Assembly (NCBI RefSeq): GCF_037975245.1
Contig: NC_092574.1
Coordinates: 15,387,713-15,451,712, forward strand
Reading direction: 5' to 3'
From: Apostichopus japonicus
Taxonomy: Eukaryota > Echinodermata > Holothuroidea > Aspidochirotida > Stichopodidae
DNA length: 64,000 nucleotides
Part shown: positions 52,010 through 62,641 of the stretch, one piece after another
Numbering within the stretch: the first letter of the stretch is position 1
Layout: each line of letters opens with the position of its first letter
Made by a program: the position numbers and the translations under genes
Notes under the pieces: generated by a model
The model's database searches: none
What the model saw: only the letters and a program-made list of their open reading frames with translations
Told to the model about the DNA's origin: nothing

Positions 52010-55000
52010 CCATCGCCATCGCCATCGCCATCGCCATCGCCATCGTCATCGTCATTATCATCATCATTAAGATATTTGTGAACATTTGAAGGTTCTTAGA
52101 AGCGAACTGGTGCAATGTTTTGCAATTTTCATCATTATCATATGATATCATATTATCAGGAGATTTTGTTATATGTTCTTTTACATAATATATCAGGAAG
52201 ACAAAAATTGTGCTCTTTTACAATTTTTCCAGTAGGATGATTCTTGTTTATTGTCCAATGTTTGGACTTTACTAAATTTGACGAACTTAACTGATGGACA
52301 ATATAAACTTTCATATTTTGTAAGACAGCCAGATGTGGAGTGGCCTAAAAACAAATATCGTTATCGCAGTGTATTAGCATAATAATTATTTATAGGAAGT
52401 GCGTATCACGTACGATTTATAGCTTAGCTTCATAACATGCTGTTCGTGCAACAACTTAGGACAAATCATAAAAAGGATGAGAAGGAACGTTGTCGACGTC
52501 GTTGTGCATACGGTTCGCGACACGCCATCGAGTGCGGTTAGGTAGGCAATATGTATTTTATTACGCGGTGGCCAACTGTATAGGTTGTAATAGGCTATAG
52601 GCTAAATTTAGCTAATTGCATCTGCCAAACAAAGTAAGTAGCTGAATCAGTAGGCCTGAATGTTACTACGATTACAATCGAGTTAACGGAGCTGACGACA
52701 GTATTCAAGATCAAAAGAGCACTGACAAAATACCATGCTAAAAAACATCAGTTTTTAAACATATTTTCGACACTGAAAGGGGGGCGGTCGCTCCCCCTGC
52801 CCCCCTGGCTACGTCCTTGCATTGGATTCAAAAGTATGCAAGTTTACAGTTAAATAAACTGCATGTGACATTTCAAAGGTCAATTTTACAAATAGAGATC
52901 AACGGACCAAATTTGGTCCAATTTGTGCAGGTACTAACATAAATGGCTGAAATTGGTTCGTATACTCCGGTTCCTAAATGTTACTGGAAATTAAATTTAA
53001 TATATATATATTTTTATTATTATTAATATTCTGTACACGTCGACCGAATAAAATGCTGAAAGTGTCATGCCTTGAAGGAAGTAATAGCTGATTGATTGAA
53101 TTCGAGACTCGTGTATGTTAAACTTGCAAGCTGAAACGGAGTGTTGATATCATAAAAACCCAAATTTGTTGGTCAGATTTGCAATTCCAGGAACTGAATC
53201 CAGTATTTGTTATTGTTTCACATACTCCCTGTATGCTAATTTTTTTAACGTTATTTTGACATGTTAGAGTAGCCCCATACGAGACGCGAATCAAACTAGA
53301 TGTTCTTCTCCACAGATGTTGACAATCTAAATATGAAACCTTACTTTGATAATTTGGTTATGAAGATAATATAACTCCATGTATACCAAATATAAATCAC
53401 ATATAGGTGCTTTTAAAATAAATTGAATGTGACTTCTAGGTTATTATAGAATGTTGTTATGAACAGAAGTCAAGGATTAACTTCTTGAACAAAGTATGTT
53501 ACCATAGTGAACATGCAGAAATGGTAAGGGGGTATATTTGAGGTTTATTAAGTGAACTTATACAAATTTACTGTAATTTAGTGAATGAATAAAATCTTAG
53601 AAAATGGTTACAATTACAAATAACATGATTTCAAGCAACCTTTCATAACATTCCTTTCAAGATGTTTATTCTCATCAATTTTCCAGCAATGATATACGGT
53701 TTGTTTTATATCAGTTCTGGGACTTGATGAAGTTCTTTTCTAGAAATTAATTAATAAAGTTATATTCTTGACTGAAGTCATCCCGCTAATATTCAAGTAT
53801 TACATATATAGTTAGTTTGTCAATTCCGTCATAGAAAAGATGGGTATGTTATTGTTCGAACATCACAGCATATCAAATGATTTCCAAGAAATCTGTTTCA
53901 TTCTTTCGAAATGACTCGTCCTTAGTCATTGCCTGTTTCATAACGTTAGCCAATAAATTAGGGCAATATGTATGACTTTATCAAATACAATAGTTTTGAC
54001 TCACCGAGATGATTTTATTGGTACTTGTTAGATTACATGCACAATGGTCAGGCGTCCCACAGCCAAAGTCAGTTCCATTGTAACAGAACTCCATACCTTG
54101 TTCACAAACAGTTGTGGTGTTAGTAACCGTGTTAATCTGGGTGGAGGTGCTGTCATACCCGGTTGTATGATCTTGAGTTAAAGAAAATGAAGCACAGTAA
54201 TATCTTACTCACAAGTTCCATATCTGACCAACTGTTGTTGATCATTGCTATTATTTACCTTTAAAACGAAAATATTTTGCAGTTTAACTTCTTGGTAAAC
54301 TATGCTTTCAGTATGCACTGTACTGTTTTCCCGCCATGATCATTTTACAGTAAATTCTCCTCCCCAACAGTTTAATCGATAGTTGATCCTAGATTCCGAT
54401 TGGTTAAATGAATCTATATCGGTGAGTATATATCGTTGTGAGTTAAAGTTTGTTGGTATAGGGAAAAAAAAAAACATTAACACATCTAGATATCCCGAAT
54501 AAAAGAAAAAGTTATACGTCTTGTTTTGAAAATTGTCAAGGATTAATTCATATCATCCTCAGATGCGCTAATTGCTGCTTTAAGTTTTTAAATTCGAGAA
54601 CGATTTTTAGCAGAATTGATTGCAACTTATAAAACAATTTCTCCTGAACAGAAAATCCGATTCTTTCATAATTTTTGTCTTTCACATATTAAGGTCTTGT
54701 AAAACCAGTAGTCTTGAACGTCTGTATAGATTACAGAGTACGTATACATGTTTCTGTCTTCATTTTCGTTAAGCCTAGTTAAGATAAATAAACACGAAAC
54801 ATCTTTCAAAATTGTGCCATGCTGCATATAATTATGTTTCATGACAATAGCTTCGGAGAAAATGGCAAAAATATGTGTAAATGTTTATGGCCTTTCGTAT
54901 GCCTTACCTTGCGAAGCAACCGTTTTCTTAGGAGTACATTTAAAATAGCCTTTCACTTTATCCTCCGTATCTTGTCCTGTATAAGAGAAGGGCGTATCAG

Positions 55001-55901
55001 TTGTTACCATTGCGACAAAAGACATGAATTCATTACAAATACATCCGTCGGTTTTATTTAAATATTTCTTCATGTAACTCATAAGCTCATTTGTGCATTA
55101 CCCCTCCGACCCTTCCCCCCCCCCCCACACCCCCGCCCTCATTACTCCTGCGTTGCTGAGATACGACACAATTCACTTCAGTTGGTAAAATATATATGAG
55201 GAAGATAGATGAGACTATATGTTGACCAATAATCTATGACGCCCCGCATATAGAAACGATAATGATAATGAGTTTTAGTTTCATTTACATTCAAACTGAT
55301 GTTTGTAAACTTGTACTATTGGTGTTGAAATGAATGCCGTTTAATGCTTTTCTGGTACAAGTCAGTTAACATGACAGATGAATTAATGAAGAAGCATAGT
55401 TGTGATCGAACTATGGGCTCACTGGGGGGGGGGGGGGAGGGGGTTGAATAAAACTCTTATTATTCTACTGTTATGTAGAAATTCTTATAACCATTTTAAG
55501 AACTTCAAATGTCTTAGAATAAAAAAATCATTCAGCTATTGGTGCGTTTACTTAAACAAGTTCATAATTAAAATTAAGAGAGCCTTCTCTTGTTCATATG
55601 AGGAACAAAAAGTGTGCATATTGTCGAACATAAACAGCCCTCTACCCCCCCCCCCCCCCACACACAAAAGGAGAAAATTATAGATCAGTGGGACTTGTTA
55701 CTAGTAAGATGTTTTCAACTAGTAAGCCTCTTGTCCCAGATTTTCGAACCCGTCCTAATAGTATAGGCGAGGGTGATACACTATTGACTGTAATGACCGC
55801 CATTTATAAATAATTGATATTGGCTTACCTTTGCAGCAACAACCACCGAGGAGAATAAGTATGAGATATATCCCTTCCATAGTCCGCACACACAGTGCCA
55901 T
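48265..55901 (-). CDS. Secreted fibrinogen-related protein (signal peptide, EGF-like, fibrinogen C-terminal domain); six exons
   Basis: Probable extracellular lectin of the ficolin/FREP/fibrinogen-like-A type, a group that binds acetylated sugars or microbial surfaces. The product is 382 aa from exons 55901-55829, 54976-54908, 54171-54005, 51775-51473, 49640-49373 and 48533-48265; intron phases are 1,1,0,0,1, all introns are GT-AG and the frame is continuous. Residues 1 to about 23 form a signal peptide. Residues 26-103 are Cys/Thr/Asn-rich, with no domain recognised. Residues 132-160 are an EGF-like module (CSPNAQC to GDGQTC). Residues 164-382 are a fibrinogen domain with GWTVFQRR, the calcium-site motif DRDND (309-313), GAWWY (325-329), NLNG and a terminal TEMKIR. 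Classical cysteine pairs would be C165-C195 and C319-C332. Extra cysteines at 333, 352, 353 and 360 are unusual. The fibrinogen assignment is very secure; the ligand and immune role are inferred from the family. Confidence 0.92.
48534..49372 (-). other. Intron 5 of the fibrinogen-related gene
   Basis: An 839-bp phase-1 GT-AG intron. It holds a short (TA)n near 48777 and a poly-A tract near 48875, and no coding signal I can see. Confidence 0.7.
49373..49640 (-). CDS. Fibrinogen-related gene, exon 5 (fibrinogen domain core)
   Basis: Encodes VFQRRVNGSVDFYRNWTSYK through the GFG, FWLGND, LRIDLVD, YAEYDLFRI and YRLSGLG motifs typical of fibrinogen domains. The acceptor is TATATATTTCAG|GTG and the donor AGCG|GTGAGT, phase 1. 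Confidence 0.93.
50233..50952. repeat. Five-copy ~145-bp tandem array in intron 4
   Basis: Copies begin at about 50233, 50377, 50522, 50667 and 50808. Each carries GATATCTCAAGAAGG, GTGTGTAGAAGTACCACA and then a (A)AGGTCA-rich block ending GGTCATTTGGGGTCACCAG. Copies 2 and 4 contain a perfect direct repeat AGGTCAAAGGTCA (50475-50487, 50761-50773). Copies are diverged, so this is an old array. It lies inside intron 4 (49641-51472) of the fibrinogen-related gene. Confidence 0.92.
51473..51775 (-). CDS. Fibrinogen-related gene, exon 4 (EGF-like and start of fibrinogen domain)
   Basis: Encodes 101 residues: CTRMTHC, then an EGF-like module with six-cysteine spacing ending GYHGDGQTC, then the fibrinogen-domain start DCNGVYDSG through YCNMNDGEGWT. 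The donor ACT|GTAAGT splits GWT and VFQRR at the usual place. The acceptor CTCCGTACAG lies about 10 bp from a trinucleotide microsatellite. Confidence 0.9.
51789..51870. repeat. (AAT)n/(AAC)n microsatellite beside the exon 4 acceptor
   Basis: A mixed AAT/AAC trinucleotide run in intron 3. On the gene strand it reads TTATTATTGTT and ends about 10 bp from the exon 4 acceptor, so it takes the place of the normal polypyrimidine tract. Confidence 0.9.
51911..52068. repeat. (ATCGTC/ATCGCC)n hexamer microsatellite in intron 3
   Basis: About 25 hexamer units, with ATCGTC blocks alternating with a homogeneous ATCGCC block near 52007-52042. It is translatable on both strands (poly-Ser/Pro, poly-Met/Ala/Thr) but is intronic, so those frames are not genes. 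Confidence 0.9.
52780..52829. mobile_element. Solitary hAT-like right end
   Basis: GGGGGGCGG, then a C-rich tract, then GGCTACGTCCTTG. Inverted, this is CAAGGACGTAGCC followed by a G-rich run, like the other hAT ends in the window. No matching left end was found. Confidence 0.35.
54005..54171 (-). CDS. Fibrinogen-related gene, exon 3 (Thr-rich then Cys-rich)
   Basis: Encodes a Thr/Asn-rich linker (HTTGYDSTSTQINTVTNTTT) and then a Cys-rich patch with CEQGMEFC, GCG and CAC, plus several N-glycosylation sequons. The donor is ATCTCG|GTGAGT, phase 0. The acceptor ends in AAG rather than CAG; the nearby CAG alternative would break the phase, so AAG is preferred. Confidence 0.75.
54908..54976 (-). 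CDS. Fibrinogen-related gene, exon 2
   Basis: A 69-bp phase 1-1 exon between the acceptor TTCTCTTATACAG and the donor CAAG|GTAAGG. It encodes a charged stretch, QDTEDKVKGYFKCTPKK and a few more residues, with a single cysteine. No domain is recognised. Frame and phase match exons 1 and 3. Confidence 0.78.
55829..55901 (-). CDS. Fibrinogen-related gene, exon 1 (signal peptide)
   Basis: Encodes MALCVRTMEGIYLILILLGG followed by CCCK and one base of a Gly codon. The first ATG (55901) follows an in-frame TGA by two codons and has A at -3 and G at +4. A second in-frame ATG at 55880 gives a protein 7 residues shorter with the same hydrophobic core. The donor is AAAG|GTAAGC, phase 1. Confidence 0.8.
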
Positions 55902-58900
55902 TTTTCAAACCATTCAGAAGAGTCTATCCCGATCAAAAATGACAAAATCTTCCAATGTTTCAAAAACGCAACAGGTAGAGAAATATTAGCTGAGTAAGAG
56001 TTTTGAGATTGAGCTATACTCTAAGAAAAGTAAGCATATTGCTGACGGAAATGAAAAATCGTTAATGACTTTTGAAAGACAGTACACACCTATCTGATAC
56101 ATCCTTCAATTTATTAATATTCTTTGTATTTGCCTTTATTTTCTGTTTCTCTCTGAAAAGACTCTGAAAGAACAAGTGACTTCACCGTTTGCTGGGAACA
56201 ATACAATCAAAAGCGTTTGAAGAATAGATTATACTAGGGGCGCTTACATTGTTTTTACATTGTTACTACAGGCAACCAGATGGATGAGTTTAAACACATA
56301 TTGACTAATATCTATGCAAATCACCCAAATTTATTAAAAGACGACCTGAACAAAAGGTAGCAATAAATGAAAAAACTTTTCATTCAAACAAACGCTCAGT
56401 GCTAACTGCTTACAAGGAAGTAAGTAACGTGTAAAAACGGTCTCCTTTCTTTCAGCAGCAGTTAACATACGTTGTCATAGAGACGAGGGGATTGTTGCCT
56501 GAAGCTGCAGGCTTTTTTGAGGGGGGGGGGGGGGGGGAGGGGAGGAGGTGGGGGTTGAGGAGCCAGGAAAATACATGTTTTCTAATTTTTATAATATACT
56601 CCAGGAACTATGAATACTCCCAGGAAGTTCTTCAAAACCGCTGGCCGTAGTGAGTTATATTCTTTAATTTGACGTTTTATTGTTTGCACAAATCATAGTA
56701 ACCATCAACAAAGCCTCTCATTGCAGCTACACGCAACATGTGGAAATTAATGTGAACTATTATCTACGGTGGTTTTGAAAGGACATCCTTGTTGTAGACT
56801 TAGCCTATTAAAGTAAAAAGATAACACGACGGATTTGTATATTTGTATTGAACTGACCAACCACGTAACTTGACAATATGTCAAACCTTTCCGATACCTG
56901 TCGAGTTGAAACGATACGAGAATTATTATATCTTGACAAAAATTATGAAATTGTCGAATTGTTGCGTTGCACGTCTCTTGTCAACACGTTCAAATTTTCG
57001 ATATAATTATGTCGAGTTGAGACGTTAAGAGAATGTTATACTTTAACGAAGATTATTAAAATGGCGAGTTTGCTGCATTTTCTGGTTATTTTTCAACGCG
57101 ACAAGAAAAAAAAAACCGTTTTTTCCACGACGTGGTATACTAATACGCTAAGTTTATAACTCGCCTAACCCTTCAGAAACACCGTAGTCTTCTCATTCTC
57201 CTTTTGTAATTACGTCACGAATGAGGAGAAAAACATGAGACGAGTGCTTTTATTCCATCAAAGCTAGGGGGGTTATTTCCTTCAAGAATTTGATTATGCT
57301 ACATGTTTTTACTTTACGGTCGTCTGATAATGTGTTAATGATTCTTAGAAATTCGAAATACATGCTCATCGGTGTCCACATATAAACACAAATAATCACA
57401 TAATTTTCGAGTATTTATACACAGAATGAGATATTTACGACGACATGGGATCTCTTTTTAAATAAAAATAAATATTAAAAATTAAAAGAAATTGAGAGGA
57501 AAACATTATAAAATACAGAGGACCGGAAATAGTTCTTCAGATCTCTTCGTTACAGCCTTTTAGAGGTTTCATATTGTAAACGTACTGCACTGGTACAGCT
57601 ATTTTAGACACACACACATACATGTTTGTATTACATTCAAACCGAGGACCCCATTGTATTTTCCATTGTTCAAATCCATGTACCCTTACTTTAACAACAC
57701 CCCATACAATAGAATTCTTCTGAGGACGTGGTGATTCTTTAGAAATCACAACCGAGGACCTGGAATTCTTATGTTCAAGTCCTCGGTCAGATAGAAAAAC
57801 AAACGCACATATACACATAAAAAAAACCCTACAAAACAATGCACACCCAGCTCCCAACATTGATGGTAGGCCTATTGCAGTTAGATCTTACGGTTTACAG
57901 AAGAGCGCCACTTGCTAGTTCATAGGAACACGTCTATTTAACTTCTCTACTTCATGTGTTATTCAATACTGCTCTTCAAAACACGTCACTAAATATGGTT
58001 GATTGTGTAACGAAGTGAAGTATGTAACTAACATATTAATCACCTTTAACGGTTATCTTTGTGTACTCATTGAAAACTGAACAATCTTCCCCAATTTATT
58101 GGCTGAAAAGTAGGTTGTAATGACTGAATTGTCAGTATCATTGTTACAGGAGCTCTTAACTCTTTCTGGCAAACAATGGTCAATAACAAAGTTAAATTAT
58201 ATCACTGTGGTTGAGAGCGAGTGAGAACATTTCCGTGACAAAAAAGTGGTAACTTCTTTCTTTTGTTAACAACGAAAGTAAGAAATCAATGTGTTAATCG
58301 TGTAAGTATGTAACGAGTGCCTTAATAGTCGTTGTGTGTCATAAGCGCGGTGGTTTTGAGAGAGCAATTCGTTGCACTTGTACCCGGGTTTTTGTTGTCT
58401 TCAAAAGAAAAAAACACAGGTTTTTTTGTGACGTCACAGAGGTATAAACTAAGAGGATTAGATGTCGTGGAAACACACTCGTTATTTCAACCAGTTTTGC
58501 ATCTCAAATACATAGTAGCTGCTCTATCAAGAAACTAGACTCCATTGCTTCACATTCATTTTTCGGGTGAGTAAAAGACCTGTTTAGATAATTTTGTTTA
58601 CCATTTACTACCAGAAAGAAAGTGAAAAAATATTCTTATTCACATTTACAGTAAACCTAGAAATGAATTTGGTGTACAATTTGGCTTTATTAAGCAAACT
58701 ATATGCAGACACTTTATTATTTACATTAAGTGTTGTTGTCGTATGAGTTGTTAACCATGGGTAAATCAGGGCGGCCCTTTCCAAACATAACTTACGGTTC
58801 GATTACCAGTTTGCCATGCGAACGAAGTATAACGTTATACTCCTTAATCGTGCAACTATTTCAATCATACTTCCACACATGCTCGTGCCATTGTTCATGA

Positions 58901-59439
58901 CGGTATAGGATTTTTTGTACTGCATTGTCTTTCAAAAGCCTGCCTCCCGTACTATCGGCACGTAGAAAATGTGAAGTAGCTCTAAGCTGCTTTCTACATG
59001 TTACGTAATAAGCTAAATAATGACAGAACATACCCGGAAAACAAAAGACTATAAAGCGTGCCAGAAAAGAAGCCACGTTGGCTTAGTTATACTGTAGCAA
59101 GAAAAGTTGTGCAAAATACTGCAATGACCAACTGTGTTTGTGTAAAATCACCACTCTCCCGCCCCCACCCCAAAAAGACAAAACTATATTAATAAGCCAA
59201 CCTGCATAGACACACATATATTTCCCCGAGAACAAGATCAAAAAATAAGTTTAAAATAAAAGTCTCCGTCGCGGAGTCGAACCTAGGCGGACGTGAGAAT
59301 AAATTTAACCTGAAGTAAAACATTGATTATTTAGCGAGAACAATAAATGTAAAAACAAGTATGGAATCGAACCTATAGGTAGAGATGGTAAAAGAGAAGG
59401 CAGTGCAAATAACAAACTGAAGACTTAAATTAACAAGAG
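55902..59439. other. 5' side of the fibrinogen-related gene and intergenic
   Basis: Contains a G17 run at 56521-56537 and the dimer at 56900. The 107-codon minus frame at 57537-57860 includes ACCGAGGACC-type internal repeats on the plus strand and no domain I recognise. No promoter could be assigned. Confidence 0.4.
56900..57115. repeat. Diverged tandem dimer (111-bp period)
   Basis: GTCGAGTTGAAACGATACGA at 56900 and GTCGAGTTGAGACGTTAAGA at 57011 begin two collinear units that continue through TTATATCTTGAC / TTATACTTTAAC and GTCGAATTGTTGCG / GGCGAGTTTGCTGC. Confidence 0.7.
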
Positions 59440-59750
59440 ATTACGCCTCATCGAGGTCATGATTTCACTGGGTTTCACTGGACGTTGAACATCAACCCAG
59501 TCTATTAGACGTGAGCCCACCATTGCAAGACAGCTAGCCCACTCGTGGCCCCAAGGCCGGACTCTCAACGTACTCCCTCGGATGCTTTTGCGGACTAAGG
59601 GAGGATATGATCCTAGGCCCACCTTGGCAATGTCATTACGGTTAACATTGCAATGCCTTGCATCCGATTAGCGCGATTCACACGACCTCCAGTAAACACC
59701 GACACTCAGTGCTACCAAACTAAGAGGCTACCACGCCAGCCTGTCTTAAA
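59440..59750 (-). mobile_element. Possible tRNA-derived SINE
   Basis: The minus strand has a box-A-like TAGCCTCTTAGTTTGGTAGC (about 59711-59731) and a degenerate box-B-like GGTCGTGTGAATCGC (59673-59687) about 40 bp later. They are followed by CTAATCGGATGCAAGGCATT and a non-tRNA body. The spacing suits an RNA polymerase III SINE head. No clear tail or target duplication was found. Confidence 0.3.
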
Positions 59751-60194
59751 AACTCACAAAATTCACGTGCTACCCTCATTGAACCTTGTAACTTTTTCGA
59801 TCCTTCTTGTTTTTTATATTTTATGTTCTACTATGCTGTATTTTTGTACTCATTTTGATTCTATCGAATCACGATGCATGCATGGAAGAGTTACGTCACT
59901 ACCTGGTGGTTGGTTCAAGAATGAAGTCAGTCAATGGCGACTTTCTAACGTAACTGCTCCATGTATGTATCGTGATTCGATACTAATCATTATCTAACTT
60001 CATTATTTACTTCCTTTTATTGTTTGATTAGTTGCTACAGTATGTAAACGAAACAAATATTTACACAGATGAACAAAATAACAGTATGGCAGCTTTGTAA
60101 CGCAAAGCCTCAAGCATTTTCAGCATTTTATGTGCATGTACATATAGGACTGAAGCAGGAATCTTATAACTACCACACGCAGAACCCATTAAAT

Positions 60195-60720
60195 CAGGGT
60201 TTCCCTACCGTTATCCCCCAAGCACCCCCTGTGGATGTCAGAGTTGTCCACGAACCCCCAACCTTTCGAGACACGATCTGAGTCATTATTATACTATAAT
60301 ACGCATAACAATGCTTCGTAAAAGATCAGGTTCATATAGTGTAATATTGTTATGGAAAAAAAACAAGAGATGAACAGACATTTATTTGGAAACTTCAAGA
60401 TCAGATCACGAATTGTATCACGCATCGATCACCCATCACACACGATTAGACGGATGGTCATGTTTTTCCTCCACGAGGCGTTTGATCCTCGGAGCTGTAT
60501 TAGAGAGGGCCTCCCTCATGTCAGGGCCGACGTCAAGGTGTGCACGCAGCTTTGTTTTCATGACGACCAACTTTTGTACATTACTAAATTATATGATATA
60601 TCAGATTTTAGTTCAACAAAAAGTACTCTAGTTTTGACTTTCAGAAACATCTCACGAACCCCCTGGGATGGACTCACGCACCCCCTGGGGGTTCATGCAC
60701 CCCAGTTATGGAACCCCTTG
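60195..60720. mobile_element. hAT-like non-autonomous element, degenerate target duplication
   Basis: The left end is CAGGGTTTCCCTACC; the right end inverted is CAAGGGGTTCCATAACTGGG. Flanking octamers CATTAAAT (60187-60194) and CCTTAAAC (60721-60728) match at 6 of 8 positions. ACCCCCTG blocks repeat inside both ends. Open frames inside do not resemble a transposase. Confidence 0.6.
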
Positions 60721-61602
60721 CCTTAAACGTTACAATTATCTTCAAGATACTTACCATCGTGACAGGTGTAGTCGTACAGTATGACGTCAGAAGTTCGTTG
60801 TCTGACGTCTGATTATTTCAACCAATCAAGTATTCACAATGTCACCTCAAGTTAAGTAATCACGCATTATACATATTACGTAGCGGCATGTAATGTAATT
60901 ATTATACTACCGGTCACTCTACTAACACCCACAAAAGGAAAAAAAAAGACGTTCGTTGTTAAAACTGCACTTTGTGCTACTATCTATACAACTATCGATA
61001 AGAAGCTATAATTTAGTCGAAACATGGGCGGATTGGAGCATAGGCGTACGGGACCATTTCAGTTTGGGGGGCAGAACTTTTTGTGCCCGAAAGTTCCCGT
61101 GACACTATCAAAGCGGAGCGCCACCATCGGTTGGCGCGTAGCGTACAAGAAAATTTTTGGCACACAATGCCTCTCAGATTGCCGGAAACGGCACTTCTGA
61201 GGCCTTGCAAGTTGCATCTAAACATTCTTTATTTTATAATCTCACGTTTTAGAAATTTACACTTCCCCAAAAATTTGGTAAATTAGAAGAAGAAAAAATG
61301 GTAACATCACTTTGAAGGGGAAAAATGGGACAGTATATTTTTTAAGCTCCTATTTAGTTACCTTATTTATTATTTTAACACAGTACTCAGCTACCTCCAG
61401 ACAAAACATACATTGTTCAACGACACGTAGGCGGGATAATGTCGCTGTGTCGGGTGAGACTGCAATTTGTCTCACAAAAAAGTATAAAATATAACAAAGA
61501 ATATGATAAACCTGTACCTCTAGGCTTGTAGGCACCCCCCCCCTCACCGTCCATGAACAAGAATACGTTTCTTATATACACTCATGTTGGGGATGTCCAG
61601 GT

Positions 61603-62254
61603 CAAGGGCGGCGGAAGCACTTTTAATCTTGGGGGGGGGGCACCGACATCAAAGGGCACTTTGCAGATATTCGATTGGACTGATGCAGCCTTATATTTAG
61701 TACCCCTTATAACTCTTATTGTATTATCTTATTTGTGTAAACACATCACTCCATCAACGCCCCCCCCCCCCAAAGGAAAATATGCATACTAGCACTACAA
61801 TATCCAATGCGCAAATTGGGAAACAAGGAACAAGTTTTCTTTTGAGACAAAATGAGGTGAAATCATGCTAGTTGCTAATGTAGGAATCTTCCGAATTAGA
61901 GTTTTTTCCTTGTTAATATCTAAACAAATCTTTTCCATTCGGAATAGCTTTGAGTTTGACCCACAGAAATTCATCAAAAGTCACGGGCTTAGCCAGGATT
62001 TGCAAAGTTGTATGCACGACTATCTGAGCGGAGCGCCACCATTGGTTGGCGCGGAGCGTACTAGAAAATTTTTGGTTTTACAAACCCCTCAGATGGCCGG
62101 AAACGGCCCTTCCCGAGTGTTCATTCTGGTTCCCTGGCCTCTTGCTAACTTGAGGCACCTCAATTTTTATGTAGAAAAAAGGCACATTTTTAACCTGAGG
62201 ACAAGTGGGGGGCACGTGCCCCCTGTGCCCCCCCCCCCGGTTCCGCCGCCCTTG
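61603..62254. mobile_element. hAT-superfamily non-autonomous element nested inside 61039-62688
   Basis: Ends are CAAGGGCGGCGGAA and the inverted TTCCGCCGCCCTTG, flanked by a perfect 8-bp duplication GTCCAGGT (61595-61602, 62255-62262). It shares an internal block with its host element: GCGGAGCGCCACCAT, GGTTGGCGCG and GCCGGAAACGGC occur near 62027-62110 here and near 61112-61190 in the outer element. The two are therefore related families. No transposase is present. Confidence 0.88.
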
Positions 62255-62446
62255 GTCCAGGTATACAATTGACTAGTTAGAAAAAAAAATTGATTTCAAA
62301 AAGCGTGGCAGATAAACTGCGCTTACGGTGGTGTTACACGGAAATATTCGGGCATCATGATGCTAAATAAAGAAAATCATGGAATCGTCGGGCAAAAATT
62401 TGAAAAAGATTCGGGCAAGCTACTGCATATTTATATATATATATAT

Positions 62447-62641
62447 ATTTCCAGAGGACAAGAAATTCGGGCAAAAGTCCTTAACAATTCGGGCAGCCTA
62501 AGAGGAGAAAAAAAAAATATATATATTTATTTTATATATATATATTTATTTATATATATATTTATATATTTATTTTTTTTCTCCTCTTAGGCTGCCCGAA
62601 TTTTTCAGGACTTTTGCCCGAATTTCTTGTCCTCTGGAAAT
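62447..62641. repeat. Long inverted repeat (hairpin) in the right part of the outer hAT element
   Basis: Arms 62447-62517 and 62573-62641 are near-perfect reverse complements (ATTTCCAGAGGACAAGAAAT ... TCTCCTCTTAGGCTGCCCGA), separated by a TA-rich spacer of about 55 bp. Confidence 0.9.

Noticed and set aside
51566-52151. Plus-strand 171-codon Ile/Ser/Pro-rich frame and minus-strand Met/Ala/Thr frame
   Set aside because: The first runs antisense over exon 4 and then through intronic microsatellites; the second is hexamer repeat.
59281-59378. GGTTCGACTCC and GGTTCGATTCC on the minus strand, resembling a tRNA T-arm
   Set aside because: The bases around the first do not pair into a T stem and no acceptor stem or box A lies at the right distance. 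They may be repeat-derived.
60352-60726. 124-codon plus-strand frame at 60.4 kb
   Set aside because: It lies inside an hAT-like element and resembles no transposase.
61865-62272. 135-codon plus-strand frame
   Set aside because: It lies within the nested hAT element and ends in homopolymer-derived Pro codons; no domain.
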